This document shows positions 39,163 through 49,201 of a stretch of 64,000 nucleotides of DNA, piece by piece. The notes under the pieces are model-generated. The model saw only the letters and a list, made by a program, of their open reading frames with translations. It did not search any database and was not told the origin of the DNA. Numbering within the stretch: position 1 is the stretch's first letter; each line of letters begins with the position of its first letter. This stretch comes from an uncultured Bacteroidota bacterium (GTDB lineage: Bacteria; Bacteroidota; Bacteroidia; Flavobacteriales; Flavobacteriaceae): positions 1 to 64,000 of the forward strand of contig CAILWV010000003.1 in the NCBI GenBank assembly GCA_903838055.1. Reading direction: 5' to 3'. The position numbers and the translations under genes were made by a program.

Positions 39163-40635
39163 CTATCTTGAATAATTTGGAGCTTCTTTGGTAATAGTCA
39201 CATTATGTGGATGACTTTCACCAATTCCGCTAGCTGTAATTCTAACAAAGCGACCAGTTTCTTGAAGAGTAGGAACATCTTTAGCTCCGCAATATCCCAT
39301 TCCGGCACGAAGACCACCTACAAATTGTTGCATACTTTCGTTTAGTTCTCCTTTGTAAGGCACGCGCCCTACAATTCCTTCTGGAACTAATTTTTTTATA
39401 TCATCTTCTACATCTTGAAAATAACGATCTTTGGATCCATCTTCCATTGCTTCAATAGAGCCCATTCCGCGGTAAGACTTAAATTTTCGTCCTTCAAAAA
39501 TAATAGTTTCTCCCGGAGATTCTTTAGTTCCTGCTAATAGCGATCCTAACATAACACAATCTGCTCCTGCGGCAATAGCTTTAGGTATATCACCTGTGTA
39601 ACGAATTCCACCATCAGCAATTACAGGAACACCTGTGCCTTTTAATGCTGCAGCAACTTCTAATACTGCAGAAAATTGAGGAAAACCGACTCCTGCAACT
39701 ACTCTAGTAGTACAAATAGATCCAGGTCCGATTCCTACTTTCACGGCATCAGCACCATTTGCAACTAAATATAATGCTGCTTCGGGAGTAGCAATGTTTC
39801 CAACTACCACATCCAAATCTGGGAATTTATCTTTTACTTGTTTTAAAACCGTTACTACACCTTGCGTATGTCCGTGAGCAGTATCAATAATTACAGCATC
39901 TACACCAGCATTAACTAAAGCCGTTGCTCTTTCAAGCACATCGGCTGTTACCCCTAATGCAGCAGCAACACGTAAACGACCAAATTTATCTTTATTGGCA
40001 ATAGGTTTTTGCGTTAGTTTGGTAATATCTCTAAACGTAATTAACCCAACTAATTTATAATCCGCATCCACTACAGGTAGCTTTTCAATTTTATTTTGTT
40101 GCAAAATCCCTTCAGCTTCTTGTAAAGTCGTTCCTACCGCAGCAGTTACTAAATTTTTAGAAGTCATTACTTCAAGTATAGAACGGGAATTTATTTTTTC
40201 AAATCTCAAATCGCGATTAGTAGCAATTCCTTTAAGGATTCCGTTTTCATCTACAACTGGAATTCCGCCAATTCCAAATTCTTTCATGGCTTGTTTAGCA
40301 TCTCCAACTGTTGCTGTTAAAGGTAAGGTTACCGGATCTATGATCATTCCAGCTTCGGCACGTTTCACTTTTTTAACTTTTGCTGCTTGCTGTTCAATGG
40401 TCATGTTTTTATGCAAAACACCAATTCCGCCTTCTTGTGCCATAGCTATTGCCATAGAGCTCTCGGTAACAGTATCCATAGCAGCAGAAACAATAGGAAC
40501 GTTTAACGTAATGTTTCTAGAGAACTTCGATTGGATGCTAACTTCGCGTGGTAATACTTCAGAGTAATTAGGAATAAGCAGAACATCGTCGTAAGTAAGA
40601 CCTTCGCCAATGATTTTAGAAGTGTGTGCTTTCAT
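39163..40635 (-). CDS. guaB: Inosine-5'-monophosphate dehydrogenase
   Basis: [21 protein letters not shown] pair, [29 protein letters not shown]. Confidence 0.97.
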   Translation of the reverse strand: MKAHTSKIIGEGLTYDDVLLIPNYSEVLPREVSIQSKFSRNITLNVPIVSAAMDTVTESSMAIAMAQEGGIGVLHKNMTIEQQAAKVKKVKRAEAGMIIDPVTLPLTATVGDAKQAMKEFGIGGIPVVDENGILKGIATNRDLRFEKINSRSILEVMTSKNLVTAAVGTTLQEAEGILQQNKIEKLPVVDADYKLVGLITFRDITKLTQKPIANKDKFGRLRVAAALGVTADVLERATALVNAGVDAVIIDTAHGHTQGVVTVLKQVKDKFPDLDVVVGNIATPEAALYLVANGADAVKVGIGPGSICTTRVVAGVGFPQFSAVLEVAAALKGTGVPVIADGGIRYTGDIPKAIAAGADCVMLGSLLAGTKESPGETIIFEGRKFKSYRGMGSIEAMEDGSKDRYFQDVEDDIKKLVPEGIVGRVPYKGELNESMQQFVGGLRAGMGYCGAKDVPTLQETGRFVRITASGIGESHPHNVTITKEAPNYSR

Positions 40636-40864
40636 TGCAATTTATAGATGTAGTTAAATTGCGAGCAAATATAGTAAAAAGTTGGAAATTAGAAGATAAT
40701 TGCAGTAAGTTTTTTTCTTAATCTGAATTATATAGTTAATTTAGGGATTAAGTAAATAGGATTTAAAAATGAATTATTTTATTTGACACGAATGGACGAA
40801 TTTGCACAAATTAATAAATTTAGAACATCTCTCACGGAACACTTAGTAGTAGATACTACCTCTC

Positions 40865-41010
40865 TAGCCCAGATAGAAATGAAAAGCTTTGCGAAGGGAA
40901 AAGCTATTTTTTCTTGACTTAAAACTGCGACCTTGGGAGCGCGTTTTTAGACTTAGAAAAAAGATTTTTTACTAGCAAACTTGAAATGGATAGCTGGATT
41001 GGCTTCTAAT
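40865..41010 (+). ncRNA. Flavo-1-like structured intergenic element, copy 3 (expanded/degenerate)
   Basis: CTAGCCCAGATAG...AGCTGGATTGGCTTCTAA: the CCTG/CAGG pair of the other copies is CCAG/CTGG here. The 3' end overlaps the stop codon of the neighbouring minus-strand gene. Confidence 0.5.
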
Positions 41011-41878
41011 GGAACTCGCCAAACAATCGGGAAGCGACATTATAAGCGCTTTCAAAACTCATTGGGCTTGTGTTGGTATCGGCCTTGTGTTGGGTAAAAT
41101 AGGACAACATTTTTTCGGTGGGCATATTGCCTGTTAAATCGTCTTTTGCCATCGGACAACCACCAAAACCTTGAATAGCACCATCATAACGGCGGCAACC
41201 AGATTTGTATGCGGCATCGATTTTTTCAAACCATTTATCGGGAGTAGTATGTAAATGAGCGCCAAATTCGATGTTTGGATATTTTGGAATTAAATTGGAG
41301 AACAAATAACTAATTACCTCTGGCGTAGAACTTCCGATGGTATCCGAAAGAGATAAAATTTTCACTCCCATAGTGGCTAATTTTTCGGTCCATTCGCCTA
41401 CTACATCAACATTCCAAGGATCGCCATAGGGATTACCGAAACCCATAGAAATATAAGTTACCACTTCTTTATTGGTCTTGTCGGCAATATTCAAAATCTC
41501 TTGTAAGGTGATTAAACTTTCGGCAATAGTTTTGTGGGTATTTCGCATTTGAAAATTCTCAGAAATCGAAAAAGGGAATCCTAAATACTGAATTTCTTTG
41601 TGAACAGAAGCCATTTCTGCACCTTGAGTATTTGCTATTATTGCTAATAATTTACTTGTAGTTTGAGATAAATCTAACTGTGACAATACCGCGGCAGTAT
41701 CTACCATTTGCGGAATGGCTTTGGGCGAAACAAAACTTCCAAAATCGATAGTATCAAAACCTACCCGAAGTAAGGATTGAATGTAATCCACTTTCCGCTC
41801 GGTGGGAATAAAAGGTTTAATGCCTTGCATAGCATCACGTGGACATTCTATGATTTTGATTTTGTTCATTGAAGTCAA
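41006..41878 (-). CDS. Hydroxymethylglutaryl-CoA lyase
   Basis: IIECPRDAMQGIKPFIPT, TIDFGSFVSPKAIPQMVDT, LSLSDTIGSSTPE, GAIQGFGGCPMAKDDLTGN. Confidence 0.9.
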   Translation of the reverse strand: MTSMNKIKIIECPRDAMQGIKPFIPTERKVDYIQSLLRVGFDTIDFGSFVSPKAIPQMVDTAAVLSQLDLSQTTSKLLAIIANTQGAEMASVHKEIQYLGFPFSISENFQMRNTHKTIAESLITLQEILNIADKTNKEVVTYISMGFGNPYGDPWNVDVVGEWTEKLATMGVKILSLSDTIGSSTPEVISYLFSNLIPKYPNIEFGAHLHTTPDKWFEKIDAAYKSGCRRYDGAIQGFGGCPMAKDDLTGNMPTEKMLSYFTQHKADTNTSPMSFESAYNVASRLFGEFH

Positions 41879-41905
41879 AGATAGAAAAGTTTGAAGTTTA
41901 AAAGT

Positions 41906-42931
41906 TTATTGTTGAATATTTTTCAATATTTCTTTATTGATATCTCTAACTAATTTTGGCCCTTCATAAATAAATCCTGTATACAATTGAATTAAACTGG
42001 CTCCAGCATTTAATTTATCGATGGCATCTTGAGCAGAATGTATTCCTCCAACTCCAATAATAGGAAATGATTTATTGCTTTTTTCTGATAGAAAACGAAT
42101 GACTTCTGTAGAACGATTGGTTAAAGGCTTACCCGATAAACCACCTGTTTCAGCTTTATTTTCTGATTGCAAGCCTTCTCTTGACAACGTGGTATTAGTG
42201 GCAATTACTCCAGCAATTTTAGTTTCATTCACAATATCGATTATGTCTAAAAGCTGAGAATCTGTTAAATCGGGAGCGATTTTTAAAAGGATTGGTTTTT
42301 GATTTTGTTTTGCTAAATTTTTATTTTGAAGTGTCTGCAAAAGTTCCGTTAGCGGTTTTTTATCCTGAAGTTCACGAAGATTTGGCGTATTTGGAGAGCT
42401 TACATTTACCACAAAATAATCAACATAATCAAAAAGTGCTTCAAAGCAAATTTCATAATCTTGGATTGCATTTTCATTTGGCGTAAGCTTATTTTTTCCG
42501 ATGTTTCCACCAATTAGTACGTTTTTATTTTTCTTTAATCGCGTTACAGCTTCTTGAACTCCCCCATTATTAAATCCCATACTGTTAATGATTGCCGAAT
42601 CTTCTTTTAAGCGAAACAACCGTTTTTTTGGATTACCATCTTGACCAACTGGGGTTAAAGTTCCGATTTCAATAAATCCGAAACCAAAATTTGAAAGTTC
42701 GCTATATAATTTGGCATCTTTATCAAAACCTGCTGCTAGTCCGACTGGGTTTTTAAATTTTAATCCGAAAACTTCTGTTTCTAATCGTTTATCATTTACT
42801 AAATATAATCCTTTGAAAAGCGATTGAAATCCAGGGATTTTAGATAAAAATCGAATTAAAGAAAAGGTGAAATAATGGACTTCTTCTGGATCAAAAAGAA
42901 AAAGAAACGGTCTAATTAGTAATTTGTACAT
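41906..42931 (-). CDS. pyrD: Dihydroorotate dehydrogenase (quinone type)
   Basis: [68 protein letters not shown]. Start at [19 protein letters not shown]; upstream part of the ORF-track entry overlaps rlmH. Confidence 0.93.
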   Translation of the reverse strand: MYKLLIRPFLFLFDPEEVHYFTFSLIRFLSKIPGFQSLFKGLYLVNDKRLETEVFGLKFKNPVGLAAGFDKDAKLYSELSNFGFGFIEIGTLTPVGQDGNPKKRLFRLKEDSAIINSMGFNNGGVQEAVTRLKKNKNVLIGGNIGKNKLTPNENAIQDYEICFEALFDYVDYFVVNVSSPNTPNLRELQDKKPLTELLQTLQNKNLAKQNQKPILLKIAPDLTDSQLLDIIDIVNETKIAGVIATNTTLSREGLQSENKAETGGLSGKPLTNRSTEVIRFLSEKSNKSFPIIGVGGIHSAQDAIDKLNAGASLIQLYTGFIYEGPKLVRDINKEILKNIQQ

Positions 42932-43041
42932 AGCGTTGTAGTTGTATGTTGCAAAAGTAGAAAATTGTTTGGAGTTGGTTGTTGGATGTTGGAATAAAAT
43001 AAAAATCAATTTGTAGATTTGTACATTAATTTGAAATTGAA

Positions 43042-43515
43042 ATGAACATTCGTCTTCTAGCCATTGGCAAAACCGATAATAAATCGCTACAAACATTGAT
43101 TGACGATTATACAAAACGGTTGTCGTTTTATATAAAATTTGATTTGGAAGTAATTCCGGATATTAAAAACGTTAAGAATTTATCGGAAGCGCAACAAAAA
43201 GAAAAAGAAGGTGAATTAATTTTATCCAAAATATCCCCAACTGATCAATTGATTTTATTGGATGAAAACGGAAGCACTTTTTCGAGTGTAGAATTTTCAG
43301 AATATTTGCAAAAGAAAATGAATGCCGGAATTAAAACTTTGGTTTTTGTAATTGGAGGTCCCTATGGCTTTAGTGAAGAAGTATACAAAAAAGCACAAGG
43401 GAAAATTTCACTTTCAGCAATGACTTTTTCACATCAAATGGTGCGCTTATTTGTAATTGAACAATTGTATCGAGGGTTTACTATTTTGAGAAATGAGCCG
43501 TATCACCACCATTAA
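43042..43515 (+). CDS. rlmH: 23S rRNA (pseudouridine1915-N3)-methyltransferase
   Basis: [11 protein letters not shown]-like region, [64 protein letters not shown]. Confidence 0.96.
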   Translation: MNIRLLAIGKTDNKSLQTLIDDYTKRLSFYIKFDLEVIPDIKNVKNLSEAQQKEKEGELILSKISPTDQLILLDENGSTFSSVEFSEYLQKKMNAGIKTLVFVIGGPYGFSEEVYKKAQGKISLSAMTFSHQMVRLFVIEQLYRGFTILRNEPYHHH

Positions 43516-43567
43516 TCAGTTGGCAGTGTTCAGTTTTTAGTATTCAGTTATTAGCAAAATATCTAAG

Positions 43568-44188
43568 TTAATAAATGAACTCTTCTTGTTTTACAACTTC
43601 AATTTCTAAACTTCTTACCAAAATTACATTTTTAAAATACTCCCCAAAAGAATCATTTTTATCATAACAAAAGTTAATATCATGATAGTTAATGTCTGCC
43701 ATTTTATTCAGATAAACCTCTAATGAATCCTTTTGCACTCCAACATTATTTACAAGAACTTTATTATTTTTAGCAAAATAAACAATCACGCCAGTTTTTG
43801 GTTTCCCAATCACAAACTTCACTTTAGTAAACGGTAAAAAAGCCATAGTTTTTTTAATATCATTTGCATACGAAAAAAAGTTTTCGGCAGCTTCATTTTT
43901 GTGCATGCTTCCGTCTTTTTTTGCTTGCAACTTTATCAATTCAGGAATTACTAAACGCAGTGGCAAGCGCTTGTCGATATTGAAAATCCAATTGGTAGAA
44001 ACAATAGAGTTTTTTCTGTTCACATCTGCAATTGTATCTTTTCCTTCTATTTTGAAAAAAATATAAATAGGAGAATGTTCTTGCACATCGGCAACTATAG
44101 TTTTATTTGCTTTTGGGAGTTGAATTTCTTTATTTCCTTCACAAGAAAACAGGGCTAATGCAATTATTAGTGCTAAATATTTTTTCAT
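43568..44188 (-). CDS. Hypothetical lipoprotein
   Basis: MKKYLALIIALALFSCEG lipobox; 206 aa. Confidence 0.8.
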   Translation of the reverse strand: MKKYLALIIALALFSCEGNKEIQLPKANKTIVADVQEHSPIYIFFKIEGKDTIADVNRKNSIVSTNWIFNIDKRLPLRLVIPELIKLQAKKDGSMHKNEAAENFFSYANDIKKTMAFLPFTKVKFVIGKPKTGVIVYFAKNNKVLVNNVGVQKDSLEVYLNKMADINYHDINFCYDKNDSFGEYFKNVILVRSLEIEVVKQEEFIY

Positions 44189-45016
44189 TTATTTCTTTAA
44201 TTGATTGTATAATTGTATGCATTCAAATGCTTCTTTCACATCGTGAACACGTAAAATTTTTGCTCCTTTTAGTAATGAAATAGTATTTAAAGACGTAGTT
44301 CCATTTAACGCAAATTCAGCTGATGTTTCTAATGTTTTATACACCATTGATTTTCTAGAAACTCCTACTAGCAATGGTAATTCTGTCATTTGAAACAATT
44401 CTAATTTGCTTAGCACTTCAAAATTTTGTTCTAATGTTTTTGCAAATCCAAAGCCTGGATCTAAGATTAAATCGTTTATCCCTAAACTTCTTGCGTATGA
44501 AATTTTTTGAGAAAAATAAAACAATATTTCTTTTACGATGTTTTCATATTGTGCTAAAGATTGCATGGTTTGAGGTGTTCCTTTCATGTGCATCATAATG
44601 TATGGCACTTGCAATTTGGCAACTGTTTCCATCATTTTGGCATCTAAATTTCCAGCAGAAATATCATTAATTAGTGCAGCTCCATTTTCAATAGATTCTT
44701 TTGCAACCTTACTTCGAAAAGTATCTGCAGAAATAACAACACTTGGAAATTCCTTAACAACACTCCGAATTACAGGTATTAATCGATGTAATTCCTCCTC
44801 TTCAGAAACAAATTCGGCACTTGGCTTACTTGAATTGCCACCAATATCAATAAATGCAGCACCTTCAAACAGCATTTTTTCTACCTGAATTAAAATCGCT
44901 TTTTCGGTAGTATGCTTTCCTCCGTCAAAAAAAGAATTGGGTGTTACATTGAGTATTCCCATTACTTTTGGCGAAGACAAATCGATAAGTTTTCCGTTGC
45001 AATTTAGCGTCATCAA
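44189..45016 (-). CDS. folP: Dihydropteroate synthase
   Basis: VMGILNVTPNSFFDGGKH, FIDIGGNSSKPSA, INDISAGNLD, ILDPGFGFAKTLEQN. Confidence 0.95.
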   Translation of the reverse strand: MMTLNCNGKLIDLSSPKVMGILNVTPNSFFDGGKHTTEKAILIQVEKMLFEGAAFIDIGGNSSKPSAEFVSEEEELHRLIPVIRSVVKEFPSVVISADTFRSKVAKESIENGAALINDISAGNLDAKMMETVAKLQVPYIMMHMKGTPQTMQSLAQYENIVKEILFYFSQKISYARSLGINDLILDPGFGFAKTLEQNFEVLSKLELFQMTELPLLVGVSRKSMVYKTLETSAEFALNGTTSLNTISLLKGAKILRVHDVKEAFECIQLYNQLKK

Positions 45017-45093
45017 TATTCAGTGTTACAATAAATTAATTTAAGAAGTTAAAATCTTTATACTTAATACTTCCATCTTAATTCAATATTATT

Positions 45094-45101
45094 TACTTTT
45101 G
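45094..45101 (+). promoter_or_regulatory. Candidate -7 element (TACTTTTG) upstream of the DUF1599 gene
   Basis: TAnnTTTG match 26 nt before the start codon. Confidence 0.35.
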
Positions 45102-45126
45102 AAAAATATATACAAAGATATCATTA

Positions 45127-45669
45127 ATGAAGAATACTTCACAAGAATACGATAAAGTTATTGGAATTTGCCAAGATTTATTTGAGAAAAAAATGAACGA
45201 TTACGGAAGTGCTTGGCGTATTTTACGATTACCTTCACTTACCGATCAAATTTTCATCAAAGCACAACGCATAAGAAGTTTGCAACAAAATGATATTCGA
45301 AAAGTGGATGAAGATGAAACAGGTGAATTCATTGGGATTATCAATTATTGTCTAATGGCTTTAATCCAATTAGAATTAGGTGTTGTTGAGCAACCTGATT
45401 TAGGTGTCACTGAAGCTGTGAAATTATATGAGGAGAAAATTGCGATAACTAAGCAATTGATGGAAGACAAAAATCACGATTACGGTGAGGCTTGGCGCGA
45501 AATGCGAGTTAGTTCGCTTACCGATTTGATTCTACAAAAATTACTTCGCGTAAAGCAAATTGAAGATAATCAAGGAAAAACATTAGTTTCTGAAGGAATT
45601 GATGCAAATTATCAGGATATGATTAACTATTCGGTATTTGCTTTGATTTTGATGAAATTCGGACAATAA
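45127..45669 (+). CDS. DUF1599 domain protein (two internal repeats)
   Basis: KMNDYGSAWRILRLPSLTDQIFIKAQRIRSLQ and KNHDYGEAWREMRVSSLTDLILQKLLRVKQIE are paralogous halves. Confidence 0.9.
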   Translation: MKNTSQEYDKVIGICQDLFEKKMNDYGSAWRILRLPSLTDQIFIKAQRIRSLQQNDIRKVDEDETGEFIGIINYCLMALIQLELGVVEQPDLGVTEAVKLYEEKIAITKQLMEDKNHDYGEAWREMRVSSLTDLILQKLLRVKQIEDNQGKTLVSEGIDANYQDMINYSVFALILMKFGQ

Positions 45670-45703
45670 CAATTCATTAACAACATAGTATTGAAAGCCT
45701 TTA

Positions 45704-45711
45704 TATATTTG
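45704..45711 (+). promoter_or_regulatory. Candidate -7 element (TATATTTG)
   Basis: TAnnTTTG match 15 nt before ATG at 45726. Confidence 0.35.
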
Positions 45712-45725
45712 TAAAAACCTATTTT

Positions 45726-46829
45726 ATGGCAACTAAAAAAACCTACATCGCATGGAGTCTCCGGATAATTGTTTCGGCACTTTTCATTCTTTCTGCATTG
45801 GCAAAACTTTCTAAGGGACATTTACTAGATTCTCCTTATTTTGCTATTTCTACATTTGAAGTAAAACAACTTTATACGATTGGATTTTCTGAAGGATTTG
45901 CACCTTACTTTTCACGAACACTTATCGGAATTGAGCTGGCATTAGGATTATTGCTACTGCAAAATAATTGGCTTCGTAAATTTTTAATTCCGGTAACAAT
46001 TACAATGTTAGCGGTATTCATAGGACATTTAACGTATGTCACTTTTTTAAGCGGTGGAAATTCTGGAAACTGTGGGTGCTTTGGTGAGTTGTTGCCAATG
46101 ACCCCTATTGAGGCTATCATCAAAAATATTGTTGCTATTGGTTTGCTAGTTTATTTATATAAATTACTTCCAAGCACTTCTAATAATGGTAATTTTTGGA
46201 TTTTAACAACGGTGCTTTTCGCAACTATTTTAGGTATTTATATGTTGGCTCCTATTCAGCCACCAGCAACAAATTTTACTGTTTCTCCTATTGTGGAAAG
46301 AGCGCAAGACACTATATCGGATGAAGTTGTTACAATAGATTCAATAAAGAAAAAAACTCCTATTACAGAGGTAATAAAAGACACTATAAAAAAGGTAGAT
46401 ATTGAAGTCGTTAATGAACCAAAGAAAGTAAAATCGGGAAATTCTAAATTATTTCCGGGTATTGATAAAGGCAAAAAGTTACTTTGTTATTTTGTTCCAG
46501 GCTGTGATCATTGTCGTGCTGCGGCAAAAGAGTTGACCGAAATGAGAAAAAAAGACGCTTCTATGCCACCACTTTCTGTTATTTTCATGAACGAGGAAGC
46601 CGAATTAATTCCGGATTTCTTTAAAGAAGCAGGCGCAACTTATCCGTATACAATTATTGAAATCATTCCGTTTTGGAATATTTTAGGAAAAGGAAAAGAT
46701 ACTCCAGGTGTAAAATATCTTTGGAATGGAAACGAGATTAAATACTATTGGGGAATTAAGGAAGATAAATTTAATGGCACTGATTTGAATGTGTATCTAC
46801 ATAAATCATATTCAGAGTTAAAGAAATAA
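45726..46829 (+). CDS. BT_3928-like protein: DoxX/MauE-like membrane domain plus C-terminal thioredoxin-like part
   Basis: Multiple TM segments, GNSGNCGCFGELLPMTPIEAIIKN, then LLCYFVPGCDHCRAAAKELTEM. Confidence 0.85.
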   Translation: MATKKTYIAWSLRIIVSALFILSALAKLSKGHLLDSPYFAISTFEVKQLYTIGFSEGFAPYFSRTLIGIELALGLLLLQNNWLRKFLIPVTITMLAVFIGHLTYVTFLSGGNSGNCGCFGELLPMTPIEAIIKNIVAIGLLVYLYKLLPSTSNNGNFWILTTVLFATILGIYMLAPIQPPATNFTVSPIVERAQDTISDEVVTIDSIKKKTPITEVIKDTIKKVDIEVVNEPKKVKSGNSKLFPGIDKGKKLLCYFVPGCDHCRAAAKELTEMRKKDASMPPLSVIFMNEEAELIPDFFKEAGATYPYTIIEIIPFWNILGKGKDTPGVKYLWNGNEIKYYWGIKEDKFNGTDLNVYLHKSYSELKK

Positions 46830-47057
46830 TTGCTTAATAGATTTAAAATAGTTGTTAAGAGAAAAGCCAAGGCAATTTACAATAGTATAATTTGTATTGT
46901 ATTTATTAAGATTGGTATCTTCCTAATAATTATCAAAAGTAATTTGAAAATACTAGATTTACCATTATATCCTACAATAGGAATTTTGGTGGTGGTTGTA
47001 AATTTACTATTATTATTGAAATGGATTGCTCATTTTCACGATTATCAAAAAAATTAA
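46830..47057 (+). CDS. Hypothetical small membrane protein
   Basis: 75 aa with TTG start directly after the preceding stop; two hydrophobic stretches. Confidence 0.5.
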   Translation: MLNRFKIVVKRKAKAIYNSIICIVFIKIGIFLIIIKSNLKILDLPLYPTIGILVVVVNLLLLLKWIAHFHDYQKN

Positions 47058-47068
47058 AACATCAAAAT

Positions 47069-47569
47069 ATGAAAAAAATATTATTATTATTAGTTATTAC
47101 TATGGCTTCTATCTCTTGCAGTAATGCACAAAAAAATGAATTTTCTAAAAAAGCCCTTAATGGAATTTTAACTAATTCCGACAATAAAGAAGTGCCTTTT
47201 AAAGAAGTAATTGAAAAATACAAAGGAAAAACTTTGGTAATTGAAATATGGGCTTCATGGTGCGGGGATTGTGTGGGAGCAATGCCAAAAATAAAAGAAC
47301 TGCAAACTAATAATCCGGATGTAGCTTATGTTTTCATTTCAATGGACAAAACATTTGACAAATGGAAAGCAGGAATTGAAAAACACCAATTAACAGGTGA
47401 TCATTATTGGGTGAATGATGTAGATGGAATGAAAGGAGCCTTCGGAAAATCAATTGATTTAGACTGGATTCCGAGATATATGGTTATAAATAAAAATGGT
47501 TCAATTGCAATTTATCGTGCCATAGAAACTGATTTTGAGAAAATAAATACTACTCTAAAAACTTTATAA
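47069..47569 (+). CDS. TlpA-like thioredoxin-fold lipoprotein
   Basis: MKKILLLLVITMASISCSNAQ lipobox; VIEIWASWCGDCVGAMPKIKEL. Start moved to 47069 from the ORF-track 47021. Confidence 0.9.
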   Translation: MKKILLLLVITMASISCSNAQKNEFSKKALNGILTNSDNKEVPFKEVIEKYKGKTLVIEIWASWCGDCVGAMPKIKELQTNNPDVAYVFISMDKTFDKWKAGIEKHQLTGDHYWVNDVDGMKGAFGKSIDLDWIPRYMVINKNGSIAIYRAIETDFEKINTTLKTL

Positions 47570-47571
47570 AA

Positions 47572-48324
47572 ATGAGAACAAAGATTGTTGCTGGTAATTG
47601 GAAAATGAATAAAAATGCTGAAGAAACGGAAGACTTATTGAACGAATTAATTGAAAAATTACCCTTGGATAAAGAAGTTCAAATCGTAGTTGCACCTACA
47701 TTTATTAACTTAGCATCCGCTGTTGATCATTTAGAATTCACCAATATTAGTGTTGCTGCTCAAAATATGCACCAAGCTGAAAATGGAGCATATACAGGAG
47801 AAATATCTGCTGATATGTTAAAAAGTGTTGGTGTAAATACTGTAATTCTCGGACATTCTGAGCGTCGTGCTATTTTTCATGAGTCAGATGCAATGATTGC
47901 AAACAAAGTTGACACTGCCTTAAAGCATGATATGACCGTAATTTTTTGTTTTGGGGAAGAGTTGAAAGACCGTCAAAATAATCAACATTTTAATGTGGTT
48001 GAAAATCAACTACGAGATGGTTTATTTCATTTAGAAAAAGATTCATGGGAAGACATTATCCTTGCTTACGAGCCTGTTTGGGCAATAGGTACGGGAGAAA
48101 CTGCTAGTCCAGAACAAGCACAAGAAATGCATGCGTTTATTAGAGAAACTGTGAGAAAAACTTTTGGAAGTGATGTTGCCGAGGATGTTTCTATCCTTTA
48201 TGGAGGTAGCGTTAAACCTGACAATGCCAAAGAAATATTTGGAAAACCAGATGTTGACGGAGGATTAATAGGTGGGGCAGCATTGAAAGCCGAGGATTTT
48301 GTTGCAATTGTAAATGCAATTTAA
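47572..48324 (+). CDS. tpiA: Triosephosphate isomerase
   Basis: VAGNWKMNKNAEE, GHSERRAIFHESD, AYEPVWAIGTGETASPEQ, ILYGGSVKPDNAKE. Confidence 0.97.
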   Translation: MRTKIVAGNWKMNKNAEETEDLLNELIEKLPLDKEVQIVVAPTFINLASAVDHLEFTNISVAAQNMHQAENGAYTGEISADMLKSVGVNTVILGHSERRAIFHESDAMIANKVDTALKHDMTVIFCFGEELKDRQNNQHFNVVENQLRDGLFHLEKDSWEDIILAYEPVWAIGTGETASPEQAQEMHAFIRETVRKTFGSDVAEDVSILYGGSVKPDNAKEIFGKPDVDGGLIGGAALKAEDFVAIVNAI

Positions 48325-48344
48325 CACTAAAAAACAATTCTTAT

Positions 48345-48378
48345 TCCCCAATTGATTAAACAGTTGGGGATTTTTTTT
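48345..48378 (+). terminator. Rho-independent terminator after tpiA
   Basis: TCCCCAATTG-attaaa-CAGTTGGGGA followed by TTTTTTTT. Confidence 0.9.
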
Positions 48379-48409
48379 TATAGAAATTTAAATTCTAAAA
48401 CTATTCCTG

Positions 48410-48970
48410 ATGGAAAACAAAACCATATATCTTAATTTTTTTGATGCAATAGACCCTGTCAAAGTATCTAAATTTATTCAATTTACATCAGACGTTATTC
48501 AGCAACATAATCCAAGTGAACTTTATTTTTTCATTTCTTCCAATGGTGGTGATGTAGATTCAGGATTTGTATTATACAATTTTTTAGTTTCGCTTCAAGG
48601 CAAAATGACCATTACCATGCACAATACAGGTACAATTGATTCTATTGCAAATGTAATTTTTGCTAGTGGTCAAAACCGATATGCTGCACCAAATGCTGCT
48701 TTTTTGTTTCATGGTGTTTCTATGAATTTTGGCGGTCCACAAACTAGAAATGCTTTAAAAGAAGCATTAAGCAGGTTAGAAGGAATGGAAAATAGAATTG
48801 CACAAACCGTGAGTAAACATTCTAAATTAACTGAAAAAGAGTTAACAGACCTATTTTTACAAGGTGAAGGAAAGGACGTAAATTTTGCCTTAAATAAAGA
48901 AATTATTCAAGAAATTAAAGTTCCTTCGGTGCCGGAAGGAGCAATACATATAGCTATTCCGATAGGATAA
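48410..48970 (+). CDS. ClpP-like peptidase S14 family protein (non-canonical)
   Basis: ELYFFISSNGGDVDSGFVLYNFL, TGTIDSIANVIFASG, AAFLFHGVSMNFGG: ClpP/crotonase fold with candidate Ser and His. Confidence 0.8.
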   Translation: MENKTIYLNFFDAIDPVKVSKFIQFTSDVIQQHNPSELYFFISSNGGDVDSGFVLYNFLVSLQGKMTITMHNTGTIDSIANVIFASGQNRYAAPNAAFLFHGVSMNFGGPQTRNALKEALSRLEGMENRIAQTVSKHSKLTEKELTDLFLQGEGKDVNFALNKEIIQEIKVPSVPEGAIHIAIPIG

Positions 48971-49018
48971 AAGAATAAAAATAAACCTCTAAGGTACCTT
49001 AAAATCAACAAAAATTAA

Positions 49019-49115
49019 AAACGAATTACACGAATTTAATCTACCTATGGCAGATTTGTGTAATAAGTAATTTATTTGGTTTTCGAACCAATTCGTGCAA
49101 TTCGTGTAAAAAAAT
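49019..49115. repeat. ACGAATT(N)CACGAATT-type intergenic repeat, two inverted blocks
   Basis: AACGAATTACACGAATTT ... AATTCGTGCAATTCGTGTAA; related to ACACGAATGGACGAATTTGCACAAATT at 40785. Confidence 0.65.
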
Positions 49116-49170
49116 CAATAAGTTATCTTAACCATTTCCCTCTGTTGGTTACTAATGCAAATCAATTCAC

Positions 49171-49178
49171 TACTTTTG
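49171..49178 (+). promoter_or_regulatory. Candidate promoter for the ABC transporter gene
   Basis: TACTTTTG with TTGG at 49145, spacer 22 nt. Confidence 0.45.
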
Positions 49179-49201
49179 CACTTCTTTAAAACAAAGGTCC
49201 T

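Noticed and set aside
42932-43114. N-terminal extension of the pyrD ORF
   Set aside because: Overlaps the rlmH start region; PyrD homology begins at MYKLLIRPF (42931).
45127-45669. DUF1599 internal duplication as a novel fusion
   Set aside because: The two-repeat organisation appears to be the normal form of this family.
49019-49115. CRISPR array
   Set aside because: Repeat units are inverted, degenerate and few, with no regular spacers; no cas genes in the window.
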